Assembly (NCBI RefSeq): GCF_000187585.1 | Contig: NZ_GL732463.1 | Location: forward strand, 1,426,944-1,490,943 | Direction of reading: 5' to 3' | Source: Streptococcus peroris ATCC 700780 | Lineage (GTDB): Bacteria; Bacillota; Bacilli; Lactobacillales; Streptococcaceae | Length of the DNA: 64,000 bases | Shown here: piece by piece, positions 53,994 through 62,285 of the stretch | How the letters are laid out: each line of letters begins with the position of its first letter | Numbering within the stretch: position 1 is the first letter of the stretch | The notes under the pieces: model-generated | Told to the model about the DNA's origin: nothing | The model's input: the letters and a program-made list of their open reading frames with translations, nothing else | Database searches by the model: none | Program-made: the position numbers and the translations under genes

Positions 53994-56528
53994 ATGACTA
54001 CTGAGAAATTATCACCGGGTATGCAACAGTATGTGGATATCAAAAAACAATATCCAGATGCTTTTTTGCTCTTTCGTATGGGTGATTTTTATGAGTTATT
54101 TTATGAAGATGCAGTCAATGCTGCACAGATACTAGAAATCTCACTGACCAGTCGCAATAAAAATGCCGAAAATCCTATTCCCATGGCTGGAGTTCCCTAC
54201 CACTCTGCCCAACAGTATATCGATGCTTTAGTGGAACGTGGTTACAAGGTTGCCATCGCTGAACAGATGGAAGACCCTAAACAGGCTGTTGGTGTTGTCA
54301 AACGTGAGGTTGTCCAGGTTATTACACCAGGGACAGTTGTTGATAGCAGCAAGCCAGATAGTCAAAACAACTTTTTGGTAGCCATTGATTGTGATGGTTC
54401 CCAATATGGTTTAGCCTACATGGATCTGGTTACAGGAGATTTTTATGTAACGGGGATATCAGATTTTTCTCTAGTCTGTGGTGAAATCCGCAATCTCAAG
54501 GCTAGAGAAGTAGTGGTTGGCTACGACTTATCCGAAGCAGAGGAACAGATTCTCAGCCGTCAAATGAATCTAGTGCTTTCCTATGAACAAGAGATAGGTG
54601 AAGATGTGCATCTGTTAGATTCAGGATTAGCGCCCATTGAAAAAGCTGCCAGTGGTAAACTTCTCCAGTATGTTCATCGGACGCAGATGAGAGAGTTGAA
54701 TCACTTAAAACCTGTTATCCGTTATGAAATCAAAGATTTCTTGCAGATGGATTATGCAACCAAGACCAGTTTGGATTTGGTTGAAAATGCTCGCTCCGGC
54801 AAGAAACAAGGCAGTCTTTTCTGGTTGCTAGACGAAACTAAGACTGCTATGGGTATGAGACTCTTGCGTTCTTGGATTCAACGCCCCTTGATTGATAAGG
54901 ACCGTATCTTAGAACGTCAGGAAGTTGTGCAAGTCTTTCTGGACTATTTCTTTGAGCGAAGCGATCTAACGGAAAGTCTTAAGGGAGTATACGATATTGA
55001 GCGTCTAGCCAGTCGTGTTTCTTTTGGGAAAAGCAATCCCAAAGACCTCTTGCAATTAGCGACTACCTTAGGAAGTGTTCCACGAATTCGCGCAATCTTG
55101 GAGGGAATAGAGCAACCAGCCCTCGCTTATCTGATTGAACAACTGGATGCTATTCCTGAGTTGGAAAGCCTGATAAGTGCTGCTATTGCCCCTGAGGCTC
55201 CTCATGTGATTACAGAGGGAGGAATTATTCGAACTGGTTTTGATGAGACCTTGGATAAATACCGTCGTGTTCTCAGAGAAGGGACAGGCTGGATTGCTGA
55301 GATTGAGGCAAAGGAAAGAGAAAACTCTGGCATCCATACTCTCAAGATTGATTACAATAAGAAAGATGGCTACTATTTCCATGTGACCAATTCGCAGCTA
55401 GGTAATGTTCCAGCCCACTTTTTCCGTAAGGCTACGCTGAAAAACTCTGAGCGTTTTGGAACAGAAGAGTTGGCGCACATAGAGGGAGAAATGTTAGAGG
55501 CGCGTGAGAAATCAGCAAACCTAGAGTACGAAATCTTTATGCGTATCCGTGAGGAGGTTGGCAAGTATATCCAACGCCTGCAACCTTTAGCACAAGGCAT
55601 TGCGACAGTTGATGTCTTGCAAGGACTAGCAGTTGTAGCTGAAAATCAGCATTTGATTCGCCCAGAGTTTGGTCAAGACTCTAAAATTGATATTCAAAAA
55701 GGTCGTCATGCTGTCGTCGAAAAGGTCATGGGAGCTCAAACCTATATCCCTAATAGTATCCAAATGGATGAAGAAACCAGTATCCAGCTGATCACAGGGC
55801 CTAATATGAGCGGGAAGTCAACCTATATGCGCCAGTTGGCGATAACAGCAGTCATGGCACAAATGGGTTCCTATGTTCCGGCAGAAAGTGCTTACTTGCC
55901 AATCTTTGATGCAATTTTTACCCGTATCGGTGCAGCAGATGACTTGGTTTCAGGCCAGTCTACCTTTATGGTAGAGATGATGGAAGCTAATAATGCCATT
56001 TCTCATGCGACCAAGAATTCTCTCATTCTCTTTGATGAACTTGGTCGGGGGACAGCAACTTATGATGGGATGGCTTTAGCCCAGTCTATCATCGAGTACA
56101 TTCATGAGCATATTGGAGCTAAGACGCTCTTTGCGACTCACTACCATGAATTGACAAGTCTTGAGGCTAGTCTTGAACATCTAGTAAATGTTCACGTGGC
56201 TACGCTTGAGCAAAATGGACAGGTTACCTTCCTTCACAAGATTGAACCAGGTCCAGCAGACAAATCGTACGGTATTCACGTTGCTAAGATTGCAGGATTG
56301 CCAGCAGACTTGCTAAAAAGAGCGGATGCGATTCTAACTCAACTAGAGAGCCAAGGTCAGGAAAATCCAATTTCTATCAATCAAAGGAATGTTGTCAATG
56401 AGCAAATGTCTCTCTTTGATGAAAAGGAAGAAAATCCTATCCTAGCAGAATTGGCTGAAGTAGATGTGTACAATATGACACCTATGCAAGCCATGAATCT
56501 CTTGTTAGAGCTGAAACAAAAATTATAA
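53994..56528 (+). CDS. mutS: DNA mismatch repair protein MutS
   Basis: Mismatch sensor ATPase of 844 residues. The N-terminal mismatch-binding domain has [10 protein letters not shown], with the Phe-x-Glu wedge. The C-terminal ATPase has Walker [10 protein letters not shown] near 602-610, Walker [12 protein letters not shown] and the ABC signature [10 protein letters not shown], then FATHYHELT. Length is normal. AAGGAGAAGG precedes the ATG. Streptococcal usage would name it hexA in pneumococcus. Confidence 0.98.
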   Translation: MTTEKLSPGMQQYVDIKKQYPDAFLLFRMGDFYELFYEDAVNAAQILEISLTSRNKNAENPIPMAGVPYHSAQQYIDALVERGYKVAIAEQMEDPKQAVGVVKREVVQVITPGTVVDSSKPDSQNNFLVAIDCDGSQYGLAYMDLVTGDFYVTGISDFSLVCGEIRNLKAREVVVGYDLSEAEEQILSRQMNLVLSYEQEIGEDVHLLDSGLAPIEKAASGKLLQYVHRTQMRELNHLKPVIRYEIKDFLQMDYATKTSLDLVENARSGKKQGSLFWLLDETKTAMGMRLLRSWIQRPLIDKDRILERQEVVQVFLDYFFERSDLTESLKGVYDIERLASRVSFGKSNPKDLLQLATTLGSVPRIRAILEGIEQPALAYLIEQLDAIPELESLISAAIAPEAPHVITEGGIIRTGFDETLDKYRRVLREGTGWIAEIEAKERENSGIHTLKIDYNKKDGYYFHVTNSQLGNVPAHFFRKATLKNSERFGTEELAHIEGEMLEAREKSANLEYEIFMRIREEVGKYIQRLQPLAQGIATVDVLQGLAVVAENQHLIRPEFGQDSKIDIQKGRHAVVEKVMGAQTYIPNSIQMDEETSIQLITGPNMSGKSTYMRQLAITAVMAQMGSYVPAESAYLPIFDAIFTRIGAADDLVSGQSTFMVEMMEANNAISHATKNSLILFDELGRGTATYDGMALAQSIIEYIHEHIGAKTLFATHYHELTSLEASLEHLVNVHVATLEQNGQVTFLHKIEPGPADKSYGIHVAKIAGLPADLLKRADAILTQLESQGQENPISINQRNVVNEQMSLFDEKEENPILAELAEVDVYNMTPMQAMNLLLELKQKL

Positions 56529-56530
56529 GT

Positions 56531-56563
56531 CAAAAACCCACTCCGTTTTGTGAGTGGGTTTTT
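56531..56563. terminator. Bidirectional terminator after mutS
   Basis: AAAAACCCACTC - CGTTTTGT - GAGTGGGTTTTTA between convergent genes. Confidence 0.9.
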
Positions 56564-56568
56564 AGGTC

Positions 56569-57027
56569 TTATTTTTTCTGAGCCAATAATTGGTTGATGT
56601 GGGCAACCTTCTTTGATTCTCTTTTATAGAGAACAACCCAGATGATGAGGTAGACGATGGCAAATTCTGGGATGAGCTGAAGGATGAAAGTCCAGTGAAG
56701 AGGGAACCAGCCTGCTAGGATTGCTAGAGGGACAAAGCCTAGCAACATAAGGAAAAAATGAGTGACTGTAGCTCTAAGGAGACTCCAGTCTTGGGCGAAG
56801 AGACGACCGCCGAAACTAAAGAGGATACCAATCGCTGCCCAGATAAGCAGACAGTAAAGTAAGACGAGTGATCCATGCACCTGATGTTGGGTCATGAATT
56901 GTCCAATTAAAGAGTTGGGGCTGAGAGGTGCGTAGTTACTTGGTGAGTGGATAAACGAAAAGATAATAGATAGGATGAGGCCGATGAGGATACCAGTTGT
57001 GGCATCGTGAAATACTTGTTTTTTCAT
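56569..57027 (-). CDS. DUF3021 membrane protein, second LytTR partner
   Basis: 152 residues with four transmembrane segments (about 10-30, 48-75, 85-107, 115-137) and a basic tail RESKKVAHINQLLAQKK. Same family and position as the 13.8-kb gene. Its ATG overlaps the stop of the LytTR gene (ATGA), so the pair is translationally coupled. Probably inhibits the regulator at the membrane (inference). Confidence 0.82.
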   Translation of the reverse strand: MKKQVFHDATTGILIGLILSIIFSFIHSPSNYAPLSPNSLIGQFMTQHQVHGSLVLLYCLLIWAAIGILFSFGGRLFAQDWSLLRATVTHFFLMLLGFVPLAILAGWFPLHWTFILQLIPEFAIVYLIIWVVLYKRESKKVAHINQLLAQKK

Positions 57028-57464
57028 AGTTCTAATTTCTCCTTAATAGCTTTGAGGTAACGGCGAGATGAGTAGGTGAAACTGTCATTTTTAAGATAGA
57101 TTTCAATCAAGCCGTTAGAGGTTAGTTTTAGATGACTGATCGCATCAATATTGACAATTTCAGATTGGGAAATTTGGATAAAGGAAGCAGGTAGAATTTC
57201 ACTTGCTTGGTAGAGACGAATGTCAAGTGTATAGGTTTGGCTATCCGTTTCGGCCAGAACCTTACGATTTTCAATGTATACACGCTGAATCTTGCTAATC
57301 TGAATCAAGTAGACCTGGTCTTGGAATTTTCCTTTAAGAGTTTCTTTTTGTTCAAGATTTTGTACAAAGTCCTGAACCTTTTGAACTCTAGGGGACAAGG
57401 TCGGTGCCTCTATGATGATTTGCTCTTCGGTGTATTGCTGATCAATGTCGAGTTTGACTTTCAT
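57024..57464 (-). CDS. LytTR-domain regulator, second copy
   Basis: 146 residues. LytTR domain in the C-terminal 90 residues: VYLIQISKIQRVYIENRKV, TLDIRLYQASEILP, FIQISQSEIVNIDAISHLKL, SSRRYLKAIKEKLEL. No receiver. ATG 57464 with AAAGGAGAAATT is chosen rather than an upstream start. Unlike the first pair it has no exporter genes attached. I did not find a 21-bp-period repeat upstream. Confidence 0.86.
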   Translation of the reverse strand: MKVKLDIDQQYTEEQIIIEAPTLSPRVQKVQDFVQNLEQKETLKGKFQDQVYLIQISKIQRVYIENRKVLAETDSQTYTLDIRLYQASEILPASFIQISQSEIVNIDAISHLKLTSNGLIEIYLKNDSFTYSSRRYLKAIKEKLEL

Positions 57465-57692
57465 AATTTCTCCTTTATAGAGTTGTAATAGAGATCTCTT
57501 ACTTACAAATCTATTAAACACCATTTTTTTAACAATTACAAGGTGATTTGACTATATGGTAGAAAAGAGGGTCTATGTGGTTGGAGTTAGGGTAGAACAC
57601 TCATAAAAATGTAAGTTTCCATCTATATCTTTAAGTGATACATCATGTAGTAATAAATCTAGTAAAAAAGAGCTAAAAAGTACTAAGATATG

Positions 57693-57720
57693 TTGCACTT
57701 TTTTAAAAATGTTGTATAAT
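57693..57720 (+). promoter_or_regulatory. Promoter of the GtrA-adhesin operon
   Basis: -35 TTGCAC (57693-57698), 16 bp, -10 TATAAT (57715-57720) preceded by TG, about 30 nt before the start codon. Confidence 0.6.
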
Positions 57721-57749
57721 GAAGTGATAGTAAATTTTTGGGGGCTGGA

Positions 57750-58178
57750 TTGAAAAATTTGTTTGCAAAACTGTTCGATAAAACTTTCTTAAAATTTATT
57801 GTCGTTGGTATTATTAATACCGTGTTTGGAACGGCCATTATGTTTTTCTGTTTTAATATACTACAGTTAGACTATTGGTTTTCTTCAGCAATGAACTATA
57901 TTTGTGGAGGAATTCTTAGCTATTTCCTAAACAAAAAATATACATTTGCTGTAAAAGAAACTAGTAGAAAGTCCGTTGTTCGTTTCACTATCAACTTAAC
58001 CGCATGTTATTTGATAGCTTACGGAGTTGCAAAGCCTATTGCCATGTTTATTTTCCAAGGAGCGGGAGAAAAATGGCAAGGGAATATTGCGCTTTTCATC
58101 GGAATGGGACTGTATGTATTTTTAAATTATATAGGGCAACGGTTTTGGGCGTTTAAAACGGATAAAAAGATTTTATGA
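57750..58178 (+). CDS. GtrA family membrane protein
   Basis: 142 residues with four transmembrane helices, starting KFIVVGIINTVFGTAIMFF, with the internal SYFLNKKYTFAVK and C-terminal GQRFWAFKTDKK typical of GtrA/GtcA proteins. These are thought to assist flipping of polyprenol-linked sugars. Start is TTG 57750 behind GGGGG; an in-frame TTG at 57738 has no spacing for it. Its stop overlaps an ATG that is in frame with the adhesin gene (ATGA). The glycosyltransferase partner GtrB is 20 kb away at 36.5 kb. Confidence 0.85.
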   Translation: MKNLFAKLFDKTFLKFIVVGIINTVFGTAIMFFCFNILQLDYWFSSAMNYICGGILSYFLNKKYTFAVKETSRKSVVRFTINLTACYLIAYGVAKPIAMFIFQGAGEKWQGNIALFIGMGLYVFLNYIGQRFWAFKTDKKIL

Positions 58179-58198
58179 AAGAAAGGACTAGGGGAAAA

Positions 58199-60265
58199 AT
58201 GAAATCTTTCTACAAAAAGCTAGTTGTACTACTAGCGATGGTTGGAGTAGCTGTCCTCGGTTTATCCATTATTAACCCAGTGTCAGCAGCAACTGTTACA
58301 CCAACCATTACAAACCTCAAAGCAGATACATCTGGTCAAAAAGTTACATTTTCTTTTGATTGGGACTTGACAGGTAAATCTGTTAAAGATGGGGATACTT
58401 TCACCATTGACGCTCCTGAAGGTGTCAATATCACTGAACTCGCAACGCAATCACTACAAGCCAATGGTGCTGAAGTAGCTACGATTACGATGACCAACAA
58501 AAAGATTACTTTTACATTCAAAAAAGCAATCGAGTCAATGAACGAAAACGTTAAGGGTGGATTCCAATTCCGTGCAGTGTGGGATAGCACACCAGGAAAT
58601 CCTGGTAACAAAACAGCTACTTCAAAAGTAGGTTCTGAATCAGTCATCATTACTCGTCCTGATGGACCTGGTGTATTTGAATCTGTTTTAAATAAATATA
58701 ACCTTACTGGTGACTATGTAGCTAAGGAATTCAAATTAGACGCATCTGAAAACTATGCATGGATGAAAGTCGGAAGTGACTACTATCTTACAAAATGGTT
58801 CATCCGTATCAACGGAGATGGTAAAAAACAAGCCCTCACTAATCCAGTTGTATCAGACAAAATTCAAGCTCCAGCTGTAGATTACTCTAAAATCACTTTT
58901 GCTCCAGCTGCTAACCATGCGGCAAATGAATTCTTTGTAGGAACTTACTTGAAACCATCATTCACACTTAGAAAAGGTGGACAAGTAGTTGCTTCAGGTT
59001 GGGATTTCTGGAAACATGTGAAATTCGATGCAGATGGCAATGGATTCACTGTAAACTTATCTGATGTTAGTGATGTATTCAAAACAGCAAATAGCGATGA
59101 AATTATCGTTGAATACCAAACATTGATTCCAAAAACAACTATCCGTGTTGATAACAACGCTACTTTGAAAGCTGATGAAATTACAACACCACAAACAGAT
59201 CCAGCATTCTGGAACAATACAGAATTGAAGTTCTGGGTAACAGGGGATAAAACCGTAACTGTTGAAAAAGAATGGGTTGGCGATAGCGAAGCAGATCGTA
59301 AAGACATCACTGTTCAATTGATGGCCAATGGTCAAAAATTGGAAGGTATGACTAAGACATTAACCAAGGCTTCAGGTTGGTCAGCTGAGTTTTCTAAATT
59401 GCCAGGTATTAAAGATGGACAACCAATCGTTTATTCTGTAGTAGAAACGAATACACCTGATGGTTATACTTCAAAAGTTGAACCAATCAATGGTTCTAAT
59501 GTTATCAAAGTTGTAAACACTTCAAATAAACCAACAACAACTACGACAACAACTACAACAACGACTGCAGCTCCAACTACAACAAGTACAACGACAGCCT
59601 CAACAACTGCAGCAACTACAACAACAGAGTCAACAACGGCTTCAACAACTGCAGCAACTACAACAACAGAGTCAACAACGGCTTCAACAACTGCAGCGAC
59701 TACAACAACAGAGTCAACGACAGGCTCAACAACTGCAGCAACTACAACAACAGGCTCAACAACTGCAGCAACTACAACAACAGAGTCAACAACGGCTTCA
59801 ACAACTGCAGCGACTACAACAACAGAGTCAACAACAGGCTCAACAACTGCAGCAACTACAACAACAGAGTCAACGACAGGCTCAACAACTGCAGCAACTA
59901 CAACAACAGAGTCAACAACAGAGTCAACAACAGGCTCAACAACTGCAGCAACTACAACAACAGAGTCAACGACAGCTTCAACAACTGCAGCGACTACAAC
60001 AACAGAGTCAACAACAGGCTCAACAACTGCAGCTCCAACAACAACTACGACAACAACTACAACAACAGAGTCAACAAATGTAACTCCAAAAGCAACCACA
60101 ACTACAACACCTGGTGAACCAGAAAATCCTGGTTCAACATCTACAACTGAAGACGAACCAGGTCTTCCGTTTACAGGTGAAGCTACTGGAGCAGCACTTG
60201 TATTTGCAGGTGTAGTAATCTTGTCAGGCGCAATTATCATCAAACGCAAATTTACTGATAAATAA
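58199..60265 (+). CDS. LPFTG-anchored adhesin with Cna-B domain and Thr-rich stalk
   Basis: Sortase-anchored wall protein of 688 residues. Signal peptide of about 30 residues ends near NPVSA-AT. Residues 35-345 resemble the Ig-like ligand-binding domains of Cna/Sdr-type adhesins (VTFSFDWDLTGKSVKDGDTFTI, FEFRAVW-like segment). A Cna-B domain (about 350-440) has VEKEWVGDSEADRKDITVQL. A Thr-rich repeat (about 440-640) precedes LPFTGE near 656, a hydrophobic helix and a basic tail KRKFTDK. ATG 58199 has GGACTAGGGG before it; the ATG at 58175 is an alternative. Confidence 0.9.
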   Translation: MKSFYKKLVVLLAMVGVAVLGLSIINPVSAATVTPTITNLKADTSGQKVTFSFDWDLTGKSVKDGDTFTIDAPEGVNITELATQSLQANGAEVATITMTNKKITFTFKKAIESMNENVKGGFQFRAVWDSTPGNPGNKTATSKVGSESVIITRPDGPGVFESVLNKYNLTGDYVAKEFKLDASENYAWMKVGSDYYLTKWFIRINGDGKKQALTNPVVSDKIQAPAVDYSKITFAPAANHAANEFFVGTYLKPSFTLRKGGQVVASGWDFWKHVKFDADGNGFTVNLSDVSDVFKTANSDEIIVEYQTLIPKTTIRVDNNATLKADEITTPQTDPAFWNNTELKFWVTGDKTVTVEKEWVGDSEADRKDITVQLMANGQKLEGMTKTLTKASGWSAEFSKLPGIKDGQPIVYSVVETNTPDGYTSKVEPINGSNVIKVVNTSNKPTTTTTTTTTTTAAPTTTSTTTASTTAATTTTESTTASTTAATTTTESTTASTTAATTTTESTTGSTTAATTTTGSTTAATTTTESTTASTTAATTTTESTTGSTTAATTTTESTTGSTTAATTTTESTTESTTGSTTAATTTTESTTASTTAATTTTESTTGSTTAAPTTTTTTTTTTESTNVTPKATTTTTPGEPENPGSTSTTEDEPGLPFTGEATGAALVFAGVVILSGAIIIKRKFTDK
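59530..60080 (+). repeat. Thr-rich coding tandem repeat
   Basis: Runs of a roughly 15-codon unit containing STTAATTTTES (about 11 STTAA occurrences), with ACA/ACT Thr codons near-identical between units. A and G variants (ASTTAA/GSTTAA) alternate. This is prone to slippage and copy-number change. Confidence 0.85.
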
Positions 60266-60300
60266 GAGTTGTAACTGATTATTAGTAATGAAATGACATT

Positions 60301-60334
60301 AATGAGGGAACGAATTTCGTCCCTCATTTTTTTG
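60301..60334 (+). terminator. Terminator of the adhesin gene
   Basis: AATGAGGGA - ACGAATTTCG - TCCCTCATTTTTTT. Confidence 0.85.
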
Positions 60335-60790
60335 TATTGGTTGCTATGATATTGTGCTAGTTAGAAAGATGAAGATTCCCATATATTCTGTGACTATTTC
60401 AAATGTAAATTGATCGTATGTTCCACTTGCTACTTTTCATAATGAAAATGAGTACATAAAACAGACAAGATTTTGAGATATAAGCAGGAATGGATAAAAA
60501 GGGTAATTTTTTAAACGGTCGTCGACTTATCGAAGTAGAATGTCTTACTTGATAGAATTTAATTAAGAAATAGTAGCATGAAAAATATGAGTAGACATCT
60601 AGTACAAACTAAAGTTTATATGTTTTTGTATAGTGATATCTTTTTGTCAAAACTTTGTGGACAAGATCGGATGTTGTAGAGCATGTAGAAGACTAAATTA
60701 CCAAATTAGTCCATACAATACTGGAGTCAATAATGAGGAGTTGAATATGAGAGATTATTAAAGTAACGGAAGTAGAAAAATAAGAAGAAA
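60335..60790. other. AT-rich intergenic stretch with no gene seen
   Basis: No open frame with a credible start was found in this 456-nt stretch. A weak dyad GACTAA/TTAGTC lies near 60690. It probably contains only regulatory or decayed sequence. Confidence 0.5.
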
Positions 60791-60794
60791 TGTA

Positions 60795-60824
60795 TTGACA
60801 AAGATAGGAAAAACGTGGTACAAT
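60795..60824 (+). promoter_or_regulatory. rpsL promoter
   Basis: -35 TTGACA (60795-60800), 18 bp, -10 TACAAT (60819-60824). Confidence 0.75.
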
Positions 60825-60830
60825 ACTAGA

Positions 60831-60960
60831 CGGTACTTTTTACTTTTGGTCTCTCAAGAGTGTACAGGGACGTGCTGACAAATGTTGCAAAAGTACACGC
60901 AGATGATAGCTGTCACCAAGTGTATCATCACCAAAAATAAAAAAACACAGGAGAATGTAG
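60831..60960 (+). ncRNA. Structured leader of rpsL-rpsG mRNA
   Basis: The leader of about 130 nt forms at least two hairpins: GTGTAC/GTACAC (60861-60896 region) and GATGATA/TATCATC (60902-60930 region). Leaders of str operons often mediate repression by S7 or S12. Here the binding protein is not known. Confidence 0.5.
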
Positions 60961-61374
60961 ATGCCTACAATTAACCAATTGGTTCGCAAATCGCGTAAAT
61001 CAAAAGTAGAAAAATCTAAATCACCAGCTTTGAACGTTGGTTACAACAGTCATAAAAAAGTTCAAACAAACGTTTCTTCACCACAAAAACGTGGTGTTGC
61101 AACTCGTGTTGGAACAATGACACCTAAGAAACCTAACTCAGCCCTTCGTAAATTCGCTCGTGTACGTTTGAGCAACCTTATCGAAGTGACTGCTTATATC
61201 CCAGGTATCGGACACAACTTGCAAGAACACAGCGTGGTTCTTCTTCGTGGTGGACGTGTAAAAGACCTTCCAGGGGTACGTTACCATATCGTCCGTGGAG
61301 CACTTGATACTGCAGGTGTAAACGATCGTAAACAAGGCCGTTCTAAATACGGTACTAAAAAACCAAAAGCATAA
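60961..61374 (+). CDS. rpsL: 30S ribosomal protein S12
   Basis: 137 residues starting [14 protein letters not shown]. The decoding-site segment [11 protein letters not shown] is intact, with no streptomycin-resistance substitution at its Lys, and [14 protein letters not shown] is intact as well. AGGAGAATGT precedes the ATG. Highly biased codons. Followed by rpsG after 19 nt. Confidence 0.98.
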   Translation: MPTINQLVRKSRKSKVEKSKSPALNVGYNSHKKVQTNVSSPQKRGVATRVGTMTPKKPNSALRKFARVRLSNLIEVTAYIPGIGHNLQEHSVVLLRGGRVKDLPGVRYHIVRGALDTAGVNDRKQGRSKYGTKKPKA

Positions 61375-61393
61375 GGAAAGGGGATAAAGAGAA

Positions 61394-61864
61394 ATGAGTC
61401 GTAAAAACCGTGCGCCTAAACGCGATGTATTGCCAGATCCGCTTTACAATTCACAATTAGTTACTCGTCTTATCAACCGCGTTATGCTTGATGGTAAACG
61501 TGGTACAGCTGCTTCAATCGTCTACGGTGCCTTTGAACAAATCAAAGAAGCTACTGGAAACGACGCACTTGAAGTATTCGAAACAGCTATGGAAAACATC
61601 ATGCCTGTACTTGAAGTACGTGCACGCCGTGTCGGTGGTTCTAACTACCAAGTCCCAGTTGAAGTTCGTCCAGAACGTCGTACAACTCTTGGACTTCGTT
61701 GGTTGGTAACAATCGCTCGCCTTCGTGGTGAACACACAATGCAAGACCGTCTTGCAAAAGAAATCTTGGATGCTGCTAACAACACTGGTGCAGCAGTTAA
61801 GAAACGTGAAGACACTCACCGTATGGCTGAAGCTAACCGTGCCTTCGCACACTTCCGTTGGTAA
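61394..61864 (+). CDS. rpsG: 30S ribosomal protein S7
   Basis: 156 residues starting [20 protein letters not shown], with [16 protein letters not shown]. Binds 16S rRNA 3' major domain and is the usual autoregulator of str operons. GGAAAGGGGATAAAG precedes the ATG. Confidence 0.98.
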
Positions 61865-61883
61865 GATAGGATGCGAAAGCGTT

Positions 61884-62083
61884 AAGAAAGTCCAAGAGAA
61901 AATAGGGAATCGAAGCAGGTTGCGATTGCAACCAATGAGATTCATCTTTTTCTCCAGACTTTTAGCTTGAGCTCAACTAATCATGATGCTAGGAACGGTA
62001 AGGATGCAAAGTGAAAATAGGAAACTGACGCAGTATTCGACGAATACAAGGAAGTTTATCTTTTTCACACAGCATCCCGTTCC
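61884..62083 (+). ncRNA. Two-copy structured motif between rpsG and fusA
   Basis: Two hairpins of the same plan at about 61884-61966 and 61992-62083. Each has an outer stem, a GAAAATAGG / ATCTTTTTC internal-loop helix, a second stem (GAATC/GATTC; AAAC/GTTT) and an apical hairpin (GGTTGC/GCAACC; GTATTC/GAATAC). The helices covary between copies while GAAAATAGG and ATCTTTTTC stay the same. The motif lies inside the rpsG-fusA transcript or at its end. Function unknown. From 62084 to 62200 there are degenerate GCTCAAATT-type repeats and a CTCGGG/CCCGAG hairpin. Confidence 0.65.
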
Positions 62084-62202
62084 GGCTCAAATTGGCTAAT
62101 TAACTTTAGCTCGGGTTCAAATCAGTTAACTTGAGCTTTTAGCCCGAGTTCAATTCAACTCATCTACAAGTTAAAACCAACAAAAACAAGATAAACACTG
62201 AG

Positions 62203-62230
62203 AACGGGTGGGTCCTGCCTATCCGTTTTT
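62203..62230 (+). terminator. Terminator before fusA
   Basis: AACGGGT - loop - ATCCGTTTTT, with one G:U pair, followed by a T run. Confidence 0.65.
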
Positions 62231-62240
62231 ATTGAAATCG

Positions 62241-62249
62241 TGTTATAAT
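62241..62249 (+). promoter_or_regulatory. fusA extended -10
   Basis: TGTTATAAT, 36 nt upstream of the ATG. Suggests fusA can be transcribed apart from rpsL-rpsG. Confidence 0.6.
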
Positions 62250-62285
62250 AGAATAGAAATAAAAAATATAGGAGAAACAAACCTC

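Noticed and set aside
59464-60327. 287-codon open frame on the minus strand made of Val-rich repeats
   Set aside because: It is the complement of the Thr-rich repeat of the adhesin. Codon pattern and lack of a binding site show it is a shadow of the repeat, not a gene.
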